64,000 bases of DNA from [Candidatus Thermochlorobacteriaceae] bacterium GBChlB (GCA_000724175.1 JPGV01000012.1:62001-126000); one strand, 5' to 3'. Counted from the first letter of the stretch, positions 9,077-18,200 are shown. Notes: generated from the letters alone by a model not told the origin. Program-made: numbers and translations.

Positions 9077-9748
9077 TTGTTTCTCGGGCTGGAAAAGCGT
9101 CGGGAAATCCGTAGCTTGCTTAAACATAAAATCAACTTCCTTATGCCAGATACGCCGTTCAAAGACACTCTCGTTTTTAACGACACTCTTGATGCTAACA
9201 GTTCTTCTGACCATTCGCAGAGCGGCGATGCTTCGCCAGAAACCTCACTTCATGATATTCAAGATGCCTCACGACGCGAGTTTTTGAAAACGCTTGCAAC
9301 GACGGGCGCAGCGCTGGCTTGCACGGCGACGCTCTCGGCGGTGCTTGCCGCGTGCGGTGGTGGCAGCAACCCGACCAATTCAACTACGCCGCCGCCTGCG
9401 ACCGGCGAACAAGAGCGCTTTGCTGCGTCAAGCGTGCCTGCGCTTGCAACTGTTGGCGGCGGCGCACTACGCACATTTGCCAATCGAAACAACGGCAATC
9501 CGGTTTTAATCGTCCGCGTTGCCGCTGGCAACGGCAGCGATGTGTTCAGAGCCATGACCGCGCTCTGCACACACGCGGGCTGCACGGTCGATACGCCCGG
9601 GACAAACGCTTGGACATGTCTTTGCCATGGCTCGCGGTTCAGCATACAGGCGTCAAACTTCGGCGCGGTCGTGAACGGCCCGGCATCGAGACCGCTCCAA
9701 ACATTTCCAACCACGTTTGACGGCACAAACATCATTATCACTTTCTAA
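9077..9748 (+). CDS. Tat-exported Rieske [2Fe-2S] lipoprotein
   Basis: High-potential Rieske protein placed on the outer face of the cytoplasmic membrane (or in the periplasm). Residues 65-71 are SRREFLK, followed by a hydrophobic stretch and a lipobox-like LAAC (Cys93): a twin-arginine lipoprotein signal. A flexible Thr/Pro-rich linker follows. Cluster ligands are visible as CTHAGC (C164, H166) and CLCHGS (C181, H184). C169 and C183 are positioned for the disulfide of bc1/b6f-type Rieske proteins. Start is uncertain: 9077 or the ATG at 9143; both lie upstream of the Tat motif. No cytochrome bc1/b6f genes adjoin it. Instead the next gene, 11 bases downstream, is a four-helix membrane protein with regularly placed histidines, then YceI. 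It is probably the electron-accepting head of a small membrane redox module. Confidence 0.88.
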   Translation: MFLGLEKRREIRSLLKHKINFLMPDTPFKDTLVFNDTLDANSSSDHSQSGDASPETSLHDIQDASRREFLKTLATTGAALACTATLSAVLAACGGGSNPTNSTTPPPATGEQERFAASSVPALATVGGGALRTFANRNNGNPVLIVRVAAGNGSDVFRAMTALCTHAGCTVDTPGTNAWTCLCHGSRFSIQASNFGAVVNGPASRPLQTFPTTFDGTNIIITF

Positions 9749-9759
9749 CGACGACGGCT

Positions 9760-10536
9760 ATGCGGCGATGCTTGCCCTCTTGCGCAGTTGCGCTGAGTTT
9801 TTTTGCAATGTGTCTATGTGCCACAGCGCGTTCCGCCCAAGCGCAATTTACGAGAGACCTCGCGCCGAAATTTTTTGACGCTGTCACCCTCGTTGATTCC
9901 ATCAAAACCGATTCTGCGAGAGCGGACTCGACCACACAGGCTTCCGACGGTCAGGACAGCATTGCCGCAGTTCCGAAACGAAAAGTGAAACTCTTGCCCG
10001 AGAACATCTACCCGCTGACGAACGTCTTTTGGGGCGAATCGGGACTTTTTCGCGGACTTGGCTGGGCGCCGCTTACGCCCGACGCCCGACGCAGCGAGTT
10101 GGACTTTCGCCGTTCACTGCTCTCGACCCACCAAATCGGCGGATTTGTTACTTGGGCGGGCTTGGTAACGACGCTGGTGATGGGGCAAATCGTTTTGAAC
10201 AGCTACAACAACTTGGATTTTGAATCAGCGTTGCGTCTGCGCCCGACACACCAAACCATTGCGACGGCGACATTTGTGTCATATATGCTCACAGGCTTGA
10301 TGTCGATTCTGGCGCCGCCGCCGCTCATTCAGCGCAGTGAGTGGAATACGGTTTCAACGCACCGAGTGTTGTCGTATTTTCACTTTGTCGGAATGCTTGT
10401 TACACCTTACTTGGCGATTCGGGCGTCCGGCAGTCGAGACATCAATGAGATTCGCTCGCTTCGGCAGGCGCATCAAATTGCAGGATATGCAACAGCAGCG
10501 ATTCTTTCGGCGGCGCTGATTGTCGTTACTTTTTGA
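9760..10536 (+). CDS. Four-helix membrane protein, possibly di-heme b561-like
   Basis: 258 aa, no family I can name. A signal peptide (1-29, ending AQAQ) precedes a Ser/Asp/Thr-rich exported linker (about 35-75). Four predicted membrane helices follow at about 124-146, 164-185, 201-221 and 236-257. Each begins with a histidine in a similar context: THQ (H124), THQ (H164), THR (H201, plus H208) and AHQ (H238). With alternating helix direction, H124/H201 would lie on one membrane face and H164/H238 on the other, the layout of a bis-histidine di-heme cytochrome of the b561 type. This is my structural inference; no heme has been shown. It sits between the Rieske lipoprotein (11 bases) and YceI (25 bases), and E. 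coli yceI is also paired with a b561 gene (yceJ). This suggests quinol-linked electron transfer in the envelope. Confidence 0.6.
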   Translation: MRRCLPSCAVALSFFAMCLCATARSAQAQFTRDLAPKFFDAVTLVDSIKTDSARADSTTQASDGQDSIAAVPKRKVKLLPENIYPLTNVFWGESGLFRGLGWAPLTPDARRSELDFRRSLLSTHQIGGFVTWAGLVTTLVMGQIVLNSYNNLDFESALRLRPTHQTIATATFVSYMLTGLMSILAPPPLIQRSEWNTVSTHRVLSYFHFVGMLVTPYLAIRASGSRDINEIRSLRQAHQIAGYATAAILSAALIVVTF

Positions 10537-10561
10537 AACCATTTTGCCAACATACCTAACG

Positions 10562-11122
10562 ATGACATTTATCTGCGCCTACATCTCCCTGTTCTCTTGT
10601 TTGCTCCTCATCGCGCCAAGCCGATTTGCTGCGGGTGAAAAGCTCTCCGCACTCAAAGGCGACTCCAAAATCAGCTACGAACTCTCTCACCCGCTCCATA
10701 AAGTCGAGGCGACCACAAGAGATTTTACCTGTGAGATAGAACTCTCCGAGTCGAAAGAAATTTCATCGGTCAAATTTTCTGCCGATGTAACGACCTTCGA
10801 TAGCGGCAACAGCAACCGCGATTCACATGCGATGGAAGTCATTGACGCAATTTCTTATCCTGATGTCGCGTTTCAAAGCACGGGGATTTCGGCGGACGGT
10901 GATAAGTTGACCGTAACGGGAAACCTGACCTTTCACGGCGTCACGAAGCGAGTGTCATTTAATGCTTCGAGAAAACTTGTCGATGGAAAATTGATTGTCG
11001 AGGGCGCGGCGGCGCTGAGCCTAACGGAGTTTAAAATCGACCGCCCTGCGCTTTTGGCGATTCGTGTCGATGACACGCTCAAAATTTCATTTGTTATGGC
11101 GTTTTCTGTGCCGAGAAATTGA
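10562..11122 (+). CDS. yceI: YceI-family periplasmic protein
   Basis: Lipocalin-like beta-barrel of the YceI family, which binds polyisoprenoid/quinone-like lipids. From the ATG at 10562 it is 186 aa with signal peptide MTFICAYISLFSCLLLIAP. Family features: GDSKISYELSHPLHKVEATT near the mature N terminus, DVTTFDSGNSNRDSHAME (the conserved NxxRDxHM-like segment), YPDVAFQST and NLTFHGVTKRV. An in-frame ATG at 10520 overlaps the end of the preceding gene and is less likely because it puts the signal peptide internally. As third gene of the Rieske / four-helix protein cluster, it may deliver or shield a prenyl quinone. Confidence 0.88.
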   Translation: MTFICAYISLFSCLLLIAPSRFAAGEKLSALKGDSKISYELSHPLHKVEATTRDFTCEIELSESKEISSVKFSADVTTFDSGNSNRDSHAMEVIDAISYPDVAFQSTGISADGDKLTVTGNLTFHGVTKRVSFNASRKLVDGKLIVEGAAALSLTEFKIDRPALLAIRVDDTLKISFVMAFSVPRN

Positions 11123-11144
11123 ACTCAACTGTCAAGGTCGAACT

Positions 11145-12083
11145 ATGCGTCATTTTGTATCATTTTTTTTGCTCGTCGCCTCGCTTTGCTTGTCTTTACG
11201 GGGCTTGGCGGCGCAAGAGTTGCAATGCATCGTTACCGTCAATCTTGAACGCCTGCAATCCGACGCACGGCTACGCCTGGCGAATTTCTCTCAGGTCGTT
11301 GCCAACTATCTCAACAACTACCGCTGGACCAACTCGACCGAGTTTGAAACCGATGAAGACCGAATTCGGTGCCAGATTCAATTTGAGTTTGTCAGTGCCG
11401 ACATTACAGGCGCTATCCCGCAGTATTCCGCTCGCGTTTTCGTTGGCAGCGGACGGCCAATTTTTCGCACGTTAAAAACCTCGCCCCTACTACGGCTCTT
11501 CGACGGCAGCTTTGATTTTGCCTACAGCGAGCAACAAGGCGTGCTGATTCACAACGAGCAAGTCAATACGCCGCTTGCAAGTTTTTTAGATTACTATGCA
11601 CTCATCATTTTGGGATATGATGCCGATTCTTTCCGGAAAAATAGTGGCACGCCCTATTTTGAACGCGCCTTGCGCATCAAACGGTTGGCGCAAGAACAAG
11701 CAGCACAAAAACGCGGCTGGCAATCGAGCGACAATGCCGGAGACAATCGCTCGGTTTTTGTCGACGAACTCTTAGATGCGCGTTTCTTAAAACTGCGCGA
11801 AGATTTTTTCAATTACCATTACAATGGGTTAGATGAATTTCACAAGAGCGCAGAAGACGCTCGCAAAGAACTCTTAGAAAGCCTGAAAAGCATTGCGGAC
11901 ATTGACGCGCGCTTCCCGCGCAGTTTGGTCGTGCGTCGTTTTTTCGAGGCAAAGGCGGCGGAAATTGCAGATGTGTTCAAAGGCGCGTCGCCCGCAATGA
12001 AACGCGAGTTGTTAGAGGTGCTTAGAAGAGTCGACCCGTCACGCCTGCAACAAACTTACGAACCCGCGCTTGCCTCGCAGTGA
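11145..12083 (+). CDS. porD: DUF4835 protein, PorD-like T9SS component
   Basis: 312 aa from the ATG at 11145, where a clear signal peptide begins (MRHFVSFFLLVASLCLSLRG, ending LAAQ). The mature start LQCIVTVNLERLQSDARL and later FDFAYSEQQGVLIHNEQVNTPLASFLDYYALIILGYDADSF match my memory of DUF4835, which includes PorD, a protein associated with the type IX secretion system. An open frame begins earlier (11064) inside yceI, but lacks a signal peptide. It follows yceI by 22 bases on the same strand. Two T9SS substrates occur elsewhere in the window, consistent with a functional system. The link to the Rieske module upstream is positional only. Confidence 0.72.
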   Translation: MRHFVSFFLLVASLCLSLRGLAAQELQCIVTVNLERLQSDARLRLANFSQVVANYLNNYRWTNSTEFETDEDRIRCQIQFEFVSADITGAIPQYSARVFVGSGRPIFRTLKTSPLLRLFDGSFDFAYSEQQGVLIHNEQVNTPLASFLDYYALIILGYDADSFRKNSGTPYFERALRIKRLAQEQAAQKRGWQSSDNAGDNRSVFVDELLDARFLKLREDFFNYHYNGLDEFHKSAEDARKELLESLKSIADIDARFPRSLVVRRFFEAKAAEIADVFKGASPAMKRELLEVLRRVDPSRLQQTYEPALASQ

Positions 12084-12100
12084 TGCCAGTTGCTTGACAC

Positions 12101-12137
12101 ACAACAAGAGCCGCTTGGTGAGAGCGACTCTTGTTGT
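12101..12137. terminator. Hairpin between convergent genes
   Basis: Perfect 10-bp inverted repeat ACAACAAGAG / CTCTTGTTGT with a 17-base loop, between the convergent porD-like and molybdenum hydroxylase genes. It lacks a run of T on either side, so it may end transcription poorly or act as an mRNA 3' stabiliser. Confidence 0.5.
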
Positions 12138-12155
12138 TCGCCGAGGTCTGCTTGG

Positions 12156-14300
12156 CTAATTCTCGCCTAATTGCTTGACCAAATCTTCGGGACGAATCGG
12201 CAGTTTTCGGACACGCACGCCCGTCGCCGCGAAAATTGCGTTGCAGATTGCAGGTGCAGCCGGCGGCACCGCTGGCTCGCCCGTTCCCGTTGGCGCTTCT
12301 GCGCTTGGCACAAAGTGGATTTCTACTTTCGGCATCTCGTTTATGCGAATGGAATCGTAGTTGTCGAAGTTCGCTTGTTCGACTCGACCATCTTTAATCG
12401 TAATCGCGCGTTTGAACGTGCAAGAAACGCCGTCGGCAATGCCGCCTTCGAGTTGCGCTTCCGCGCCGTCGGGATTGACGACAATGCCGCAATCGTAAGC
12501 GCATACGACGCGCAAAACTTTCACCTCGCCCGTTTTTTTATCGACCGACACTTCTGCTACTTCCGCCGCATAACTTTGGAATGACTTATGACAAGCAATG
12601 CCGCGATAGACGCCTTGCGGCAAGGGGTTTCCCCAGCCGGCTTTTTCAGCAGCAAGTTCCAGCACAGCTTTCAAGCGCGCGTCGGTCAAGAGTTGTTTGC
12701 GGTATTCAAATGGGTCTTTGCCTGCAAGATGTGCAAGTTCATCGATGAAGCCTTCGGTGATAAACGCATTTTGCGAACTTCCCACGCTGCGCCACGCTCC
12801 TGTCGGCACGCCCGGGTTGTGCATCACCCACTCGATATGCAGGTTCGGAATTTTATATGGCAAGTTCGATGCGCCTTCGACTGCCGCGCCCTCGACATTG
12901 TCTTTTGGGTTAGATTTGTTGAGTGCATCACCGACGATTTTCAGCGAGAGCGCCGTCGGCAGACCGTCCTCGCCAAGTGCCGCGTTGAACACATTGTACG
13001 TTGACGGGCGATATAAGTCGTGCTGAATGTCGTCTTCACGCGACCAGACAATTTTGACGGGCTGCTTGACGGCTTTCGAGAGGTGAATTGCTTCTTCGAT
13101 GTAATCGGGATAGAGTTTTCTGCCGAAGCCGCCGCCGAGAAATGTGGTATGCACAATGACTTTGTCTTTCGATGTTCCGGTCATATCCGACGCCATGTTT
13201 TGCACGCGGTCAGGCACTTGGGTCGACGCCCAAATCTCGACGCTGCCGTCGCGCACGTCGGCAACTGCCGCCATCGGCTCCATCGGCGCATGAGCCAAAT
13301 ACGGCACTTCGTAAACGGCATTTGTAATTTTCTTCTTCGTCGACGCAAGTTCTTTTTCCACATTGCCGACGCTTTTGGCAACTGCGCCTTTGGTTTCCGC
13401 AAGTTTTTTACGTTCGGCTAAAATGCTGTCGCTGCTTTGTTTGGCGAAGTCGCCCTCGTCCCATGTGATTTTGAGTTGAGCGCGACCTTGCATCGCCGTC
13501 CAGTAATCGCTTGCAAGCACGGCAACGCCGCTTGGAATTTGAACGACATGTTTGACGCCTTTGATTTTTTTCGCTGCGCTTGCCTCAAACGCTTTCACTT
13601 TGCCACCGAAGACAGGGCAACGCTCGACAACTGCCACCAGCATATTCGGCGCTTTTACGTCCATGCCGTAAATCGCCTTGCCGCTAATTTTTTCAGGCGT
13701 GTCTAATTTCATCACGCGCTTGCCGATGAGTTTGAAGTCCTTTGGCTCTTTCAATTTTGGATATTGCGGAACTGCCATCGTTGCGGCTTTGGCGGCGAGT
13801 TCTCCGTATGAAAGTTTCTTGCCGCTTGCGTGAATGACCATACCGTTTTCGGTTCGACAGTCCGACGCGGGGACGCTCCATGTTTGCGCGGCGGCGGCAA
13901 CAAGCATTTCGCGCGCCGACGCGCCCGCTTTGCGCAGCGTCTCCCAAGCCGTTCTAACGCTGGCGCTGCCGCCCGTTGTCATTCTGCCGTATTTCGAGTG
14001 CGCGTCGCCTTGCTCGGCTTTGACTTTACTCCAATCGGCGTCGAGTTCTTCGGCGAGAATCATCGGCAATGCAGTTCTGACGCCTTGTCCCATCTCGACT
14101 TTGCCAATCGTTACGGTTACGCCGCCACTTGTGTCAATACGAAGCCATGCGTTTGGTTCGAAGGGTGTGGCTACGGTTTCGGCGGCGAAGGCGTCCAATC
14201 GATGTTCGGAAATCAAGTGAAAGCCCAATGCCAAGCCTGCCCCTGCTGCACCGACAAGGGCGATAAATTCTCTGCGGTTTAAATTTTGTCTCTCGCTCAT
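12156..14300 (-). CDS. Molybdenum hydroxylase large subunit (IorB-like)
   Basis: Molybdopterin-binding subunit of the xanthine dehydrogenase superfamily, closest in layout to isoquinoline 1-oxidoreductase beta / periplasmic aldehyde dehydrogenases. At 714 aa its N terminus is a twin-arginine signal ([15 protein letters not shown]), so the holoenzyme should be folded with its cofactor in the cytoplasm and then exported by Tat. Motifs seen: [41 protein letters not shown] and, near the C terminus, GTGEPAVPP, whose Glu is the catalytic base of the family. No cytochrome c domain is fused to it. It overlaps the 2Fe-2S subunit gene by 4 bases (ATGA). The divergent xdhC and mocA-like genes next door probably supply and insert the cytosine or sulfurated cofactor. 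Substrate unknown. Confidence 0.9.
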   Translation of the reverse strand: MSERQNLNRREFIALVGAAGAGLALGFHLISEHRLDAFAAETVATPFEPNAWLRIDTSGGVTVTIGKVEMGQGVRTALPMILAEELDADWSKVKAEQGDAHSKYGRMTTGGSASVRTAWETLRKAGASAREMLVAAAAQTWSVPASDCRTENGMVIHASGKKLSYGELAAKAATMAVPQYPKLKEPKDFKLIGKRVMKLDTPEKISGKAIYGMDVKAPNMLVAVVERCPVFGGKVKAFEASAAKKIKGVKHVVQIPSGVAVLASDYWTAMQGRAQLKITWDEGDFAKQSSDSILAERKKLAETKGAVAKSVGNVEKELASTKKKITNAVYEVPYLAHAPMEPMAAVADVRDGSVEIWASTQVPDRVQNMASDMTGTSKDKVIVHTTFLGGGFGRKLYPDYIEEAIHLSKAVKQPVKIVWSREDDIQHDLYRPSTYNVFNAALGEDGLPTALSLKIVGDALNKSNPKDNVEGAAVEGASNLPYKIPNLHIEWVMHNPGVPTGAWRSVGSSQNAFITEGFIDELAHLAGKDPFEYRKQLLTDARLKAVLELAAEKAGWGNPLPQGVYRGIACHKSFQSYAAEVAEVSVDKKTGEVKVLRVVCAYDCGIVVNPDGAEAQLEGGIADGVSCTFKRAITIKDGRVEQANFDNYDSIRINEMPKVEIHFVPSAEAPTGTGEPAVPPAAPAICNAIFAATGVRVRKLPIRPEDLVKQLGEN

Positions 14301-14770
14301 TTTGCACCTCCGGTCATTTCTTTGGCAGCTTCATGAATGGCAAGCCGAACCCGTTGATATGTTCCGCAGCGACACAAGACGCCGCTCATTGCCTCGTCGA
14401 TGTCCATGTCGGTTGGATTTTTCTTTTCGTTGAGCAGCGCCGCCGCCGCCATCAGTTGCCCTGATTGGCAGTATCCGCATTGTGGCACATCGTATTTCAT
14501 CCATGCGCGTTGTAGCGCGTGCGAGTTGTCCGACGAGAGACCTTCGACCGTTGTAATTTTTGATTTGCCTACCATTTCAATCGGGCGACTGCACGACTTT
14601 GCAGCTTCGCCGTCGATAAGCACCGTGCAGGCGCCGCAGTACCCTTTGCCACAGCCAAACTTTGTGCCGGTCATGCCCAAGAGATCGCGCATTGCCCAAA
14701 GAAGCGGCATATCGGGCGAGGCATCGACCTTATATTTTTTGTTGTTAATGTCAAGCGTAAATGAAGCCAT
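14297..14770 (-). CDS. 2Fe-2S subunit of molybdenum hydroxylase (IorA-like)
   Basis: Small electron-transfer subunit, 157 aa, with two [2Fe-2S] clusters. The plant-ferredoxin-type site uses C40, C45, C48 and C60 (GCGKGYCGACTV...SC). The second site uses C98, C101, C133 and C135 (CGYC...CRC) in the helical domain. It has no export signal of its own, so it must ride through Tat with the large subunit. First gene of the minus-strand pair. An inverted repeat and a TATAAA box lie upstream (see 14814-14835). Confidence 0.93.
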   Translation of the reverse strand: MASFTLDINNKKYKVDASPDMPLLWAMRDLLGMTGTKFGCGKGYCGACTVLIDGEAAKSCSRPIEMVGKSKITTVEGLSSDNSHALQRAWMKYDVPQCGYCQSGQLMAAAALLNEKKNPTDMDIDEAMSGVLCRCGTYQRVRLAIHEAAKEMTGGAK

Positions 14771-14813
14771 GGCGTCTCTCCGCGTTGATGTTTGATAGAA
14801 GTCAAGTAGAATT

Positions 14814-14835
14814 TTTATACCCGCCTAAGTTAGGC
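14814..14835 (-). promoter_or_regulatory. Palindrome and -10-like box upstream of hydroxylase
   Basis: GCCTAA-G-TTAGGC (14823-14835) is a perfect 6+1+6 inverted repeat lying just upstream of TATAAA on the minus strand (14814-14819). The repeat would fall in the promoter spacer, as an operator often does. It is in the 174-base divergent region between the hydroxylase and xdhC genes. No regulator gene adjoins. Confidence 0.4.
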
Positions 14836-14944
14836 AGATTTGTCTAAAATGCCGCGCTCATTTGAACGCTAAAAAGTTTGCTTTGTCCTCTTTATACTTG
14901 TGCGCTCGTTTTAGCTTGAATTGTCATCGTTAAACTCACTTTTC

Positions 14945-16111
14945 ATGAAAGAAATTCGCGCCATCATTGATTTGTTCCGCGCCGCCGAAGCGCGCGGCGC
15001 AACATCTGCGCTTGTTACGCTTGTTAAAGTCAAGGGGTCAAGTTACCGTCGCGCGGGCGCGCGAATGCTCGTTACGGACGATGGGCAACGCGCGGGCGCA
15101 GTCTCCGGCGGTTGCTTGGAAGACGACATTCAACGCAAAGCCTTGCTTGCCATTTCCGTCAATCGCTCGTCGCTCATCGTTTATGACTCGACCGACGAGG
15201 ACGAGTTGAACGCCGACGATATTCGCTACGGCGTCGGGCTTGGCTGTAACGGCGTTGTGTATGTTCTCATCGAGCCAATCACGCAAACTGCTGGCAGGCT
15301 TCATCTTGACGCACTTGCCAAATTTGTTCATCACCCGAAATCGCAAGTGTTGGCAATCGTTTTCGGCGCAGAAGGAAACTTAACATCCGATGTCGGAAAC
15401 ATCCTCACATTCAACGACCTTGCGTCTCACAGCTACATTCTTTCGTCCGACCTTGGGCGCGTTGTTGAGACGGATGCTGAAGCCTGCTTTCATGCAAGGC
15501 GCTCGGCGACAAAACTTTATGAATTTTCGGATGGGCGTGCTGAAGTCTTTTTTGAATATCTCGCGCCGCCGGTGTCGCTTGCTATTTTCGGTGCAGGCTA
15601 CGACGCGATTCCCTTAGCCGCTTTTGCCAAAGAACTCGGCTGGACTGTTACCGTTGTCGATGGCAGACCGTCTTATGTTTCCAAATCGCGCTTCCCTTCC
15701 GCCGATGCGCTTGTCGTCGCCAAACACGATGCACTTGCACAAGTAAGCGAGCAAATACAATTTGCTGACGTCGCTGTTGTTATGTCGCACAATTATATCT
15801 ATGACCTTGCCGTGCTTCATTTGCTTGCTCATCTACCGATGAAATATGTCGGCGTTTTAGGACCAAAGAAGCGGACAGACAAACTCTTTGCCGAACTTCG
15901 GAGCCACGGCGTTGAGATTTCAGACGACTTCTTGAACCGCGTGTATGCGCCCATGGGGTTGGATATTGGAGCGGAACTGCCCGATGAAATCGCCTTGTCG
16001 GTCTTGTCGGAAATTCGCGCTGTGATATCGGGACGCAGTGGCGGGCACTTGCGCCTGCGCCGCGCGCCGATTCACGACTATGTGCAAGAAATTCAACCCT
16101 CACTCAAATGA
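14945..16111 (+). CDS. xdhC: XdhC/CoxI-family molybdenum hydroxylase maturation factor
   Basis: Protein that binds the molybdenum cofactor, protects it and promotes its sulfuration before insertion into xanthine-dehydrogenase-type enzymes. 388 aa from the ATG at 14945 (a start eight codons upstream is possible). N-terminal XdhC/CoxI domain: VKGSSYRRAGARMLV, AVSGGCLEDDI, YGVGLGCNGVVYVLIEP. C-terminal Rossmann-like domain from about residue 205: LAIFGAGYDAIPLAAFAKEL, VVMSHNYIYDLAVL, YVGVLGPKKRT. Divergent from the hydroxylase genes and overlapping the next gene by 4 bases (ATGA), so expression of cofactor maturation genes is coupled. Confidence 0.92.
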   Translation: MKEIRAIIDLFRAAEARGATSALVTLVKVKGSSYRRAGARMLVTDDGQRAGAVSGGCLEDDIQRKALLAISVNRSSLIVYDSTDEDELNADDIRYGVGLGCNGVVYVLIEPITQTAGRLHLDALAKFVHHPKSQVLAIVFGAEGNLTSDVGNILTFNDLASHSYILSSDLGRVVETDAEACFHARRSATKLYEFSDGRAEVFFEYLAPPVSLAIFGAGYDAIPLAAFAKELGWTVTVVDGRPSYVSKSRFPSADALVVAKHDALAQVSEQIQFADVAVVMSHNYIYDLAVLHLLAHLPMKYVGVLGPKKRTDKLFAELRSHGVEISDDFLNRVYAPMGLDIGAELPDEIALSVLSEIRAVISGRSGGHLRLRRAPIHDYVQEIQPSLK

Positions 16112-16710
16112 CGGTTGGAATTGTTGTGCTGGCGGCGGGCGCCTCGACGCGGCTTGGCGAGCCAAAACAGCTTATCACATTGAACGGCGTTACGCTTTTG
16201 CGGCGCGCCGCCCTGACCGCGCTGGCAACCTTGCATCGTCCCGTCGCCGTGGTGTTAGGCGCGACCAACCACTTATTTCGCGGCGAATTAAACGGACTTG
16301 ATGTTGCCATTGTCGAGAATAAAGATTGGGCGGACGGTATGGGCGCGTCGATTCGATGCGGTATGGAACACCTCTTGTCGATACAGCCGTCGCTTGATGC
16401 CGCGCTGTTGATGGTGTGCGACCAACCGTTTGTCTCGGTGGGACTTTTGAACGCGCTGGTCGAGAAACATCGGGCAACGACAGAGACCATCATTGCTTGT
16501 GATTACGGCGAGAGCGTTGGCGTTCCGGCTCTTTTTCCCAAACGTGTTTTTTTCGATTTACTGCAACTGCGCGGCAGCGAGGGCGCAAAGAAACTTATCG
16601 TCTCGCAGTCCTACTCGACGATTTCATTTCCCGACGGGGCATTTGACATTGATACGCCAACCGACGTTATGAAACTTCGGCAAGCGTTTTCCAACTCGAT
16701 GCGCTCATGA
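16108..16710 (+). CDS. mocA: MocA/MobA-like molybdenum cofactor nucleotidyltransferase
   Basis: NTP-transferase of 200 aa, likely attaching CMP (MocA type) to molybdopterin for the adjacent hydroxylase. The N-terminal signature VVLAAGASTRLGEPKQL is the nucleotide-binding G-rich loop. MVCDQPFVSVGLLNALVE and GVPALFPKRVFFDLL are the typical second and third blocks of the MobA-like family. IspD/GlmU-like transferases share the first motif, but the 4-base overlap with xdhC and the molybdenum enzyme next door favour MocA. CTP versus GTP specificity cannot be read by eye. Confidence 0.85.
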   Translation: MTVGIVVLAAGASTRLGEPKQLITLNGVTLLRRAALTALATLHRPVAVVLGATNHLFRGELNGLDVAIVENKDWADGMGASIRCGMEHLLSIQPSLDAALLMVCDQPFVSVGLLNALVEKHRATTETIIACDYGESVGVPALFPKRVFFDLLQLRGSEGAKKLIVSQSYSTISFPDGAFDIDTPTDVMKLRQAFSNSMRS

Positions 16711-16745
16711 TTGCTCGTAATCAGTGCGGTGTTTTTGTGCGCGCG

Positions 16746-18200
16746 TCAATCAATTTGTTTCAAGATTTCCTCTCGAAGCCACCGGAACGGCATAAAGTAT
16801 TGATACGGTGGATAGTCTTGGATAAGTAACGCGGTTTCAGTTGCAAGGCGTTGCAATTTTTCAAAGCGTTTTTTGTCGGGAAGCAGCGTCATTGCGTCGA
16901 GAAATTTCACATACAGTTCTGAGAGCGACTTATCGTGTCGCGCCTCGACTTTTTTGCTGCGCTGAAACCGACGTTGAAAATTCATCGCTTCGCGCAACGC
17001 ATCGTCTGTGCGCCCGCGCAAATAGGCAATCGCCAGCTCTGCAAATCGAAACAGATGATGCTCCGAATCGGGACGCCGCGTGTAGCTCGATGGAATTTCC
17101 CTTGACGCTTCCAACGGACGATTCAAAAAAATTAATGCAAATGTTTTCATTCCCGCCATTCGATACTTGACACGCAAATCGTCTTCAAAGAGCGCCTGCT
17201 GTTCTTCCACGACCATGAGTGCGGCGGCGTAATCTTTCAAGTTCATCAAAACGATGACGTAATTAAAAAACAACGCGGGATTGAGCGGTATCCCCATTTC
17301 CTTGTTGAATACAATGGCTTCTTCAATGAGCGGACGTGCCTTATCGTAATCGCCGTTGATGTAGTGCATGATGCCGACGTTGGAGAGCGCACCTGCTCGC
17401 TCGACTTTCAATCGATGCGACGAGAGGCGCAATTTTTTATGTTGCTTCAAGGCGTCTTGCATGAAGCGGGCGCGGCCTCGCTCTTCGGCTAATAGCGCGT
17501 CTGTCATCGCTTTGTAATAGGCGCGCAGTGGGTTATCCGTTACACTGAGCTCCATCGAGTCATCAAACGCGCGCGAGTCAATCGGCTGTTTGGCGGCGCG
17601 AAGATGATGAACGCATAGCGCCCCGAGCGAGCGCAGGCGCGTTGATTCGGTTGCGTAAAAGCACTTGAGTGTCTCGAGTGCGTCGATGTAGAGCGCTGCG
17701 TTGGCGCGAAACGATTCAGTCGAGTATTCTAAGCGCTCCATCGTCGCCATGCCGTATAGCACGTCCATCTCCTCGATTGCCCTGTAATTACAAGCGTCCG
17801 CAGCTCGTTCTTTTGCTTTTCGGTATGTGGTATCCAGTTCCGTCCACAGTTTGCGTCGATACAAGGCATAGAGCATTGTCAAATCAAACGCCTGCTCGTC
17901 GGCAGCAAGACGGTGTCGGCTTTCGCTCTCGACCATGACGGCATAAATGACTTCGTCAAGCAAGCGGTATTCGTTGCGAAGCAAATAGTCGTCCGATTTG
18001 CGATACGCCCGCCCGAAAATGTCTTTAAACACCTGCGTTTTTTCCGCTTCTATTTTTTTGCCCGACGCGACTGCACCGGAGACAATCTCGTAAAGTCGTT
18101 TCAGGCTTTGACGTTTGCGAGTTGCCAGCCGCCGCTCTAACTCCCCACGCTCTTCTTCGTCTAACGACGCAAGCAACTTTTCAACCCTTAATTGCGCCAT
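16746..18200 (-). CDS. TPR-like helical protein, unknown
   Basis: 484 aa, no signal peptide or membrane segment, almost entirely alpha-helical. A recognisable TPR-like pair is at about residues 268-330 (ALSNVGIMHYINGDYDKARPL and the following NYVIVLMNLKDYAAALMVV). The N terminus (LLASLDEEERGELERRL) is Glu/Arg-rich. It resembles unnamed TPR proteins of Chlorobi/Bacteroidota that I cannot assign to a pathway. It is monocistronic, convergent with mocA and divergent from the next gene. Confidence 0.6.
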   Translation of the reverse strand: MAQLRVEKLLASLDEEERGELERRLATRKRQSLKRLYEIVSGAVASGKKIEAEKTQVFKDIFGRAYRKSDDYLLRNEYRLLDEVIYAVMVESESRHRLAADEQAFDLTMLYALYRRKLWTELDTTYRKAKERAADACNYRAIEEMDVLYGMATMERLEYSTESFRANAALYIDALETLKCFYATESTRLRSLGALCVHHLRAAKQPIDSRAFDDSMELSVTDNPLRAYYKAMTDALLAEERGRARFMQDALKQHKKLRLSSHRLKVERAGALSNVGIMHYINGDYDKARPLIEEAIVFNKEMGIPLNPALFFNYVIVLMNLKDYAAALMVVEEQQALFEDDLRVKYRMAGMKTFALIFLNRPLEASREIPSSYTRRPDSEHHLFRFAELAIAYLRGRTDDALREAMNFQRRFQRSKKVEARHDKSLSELYVKFLDAMTLLPDKKRFEKLQRLATETALLIQDYPPYQYFMPFRWLREEILKQID

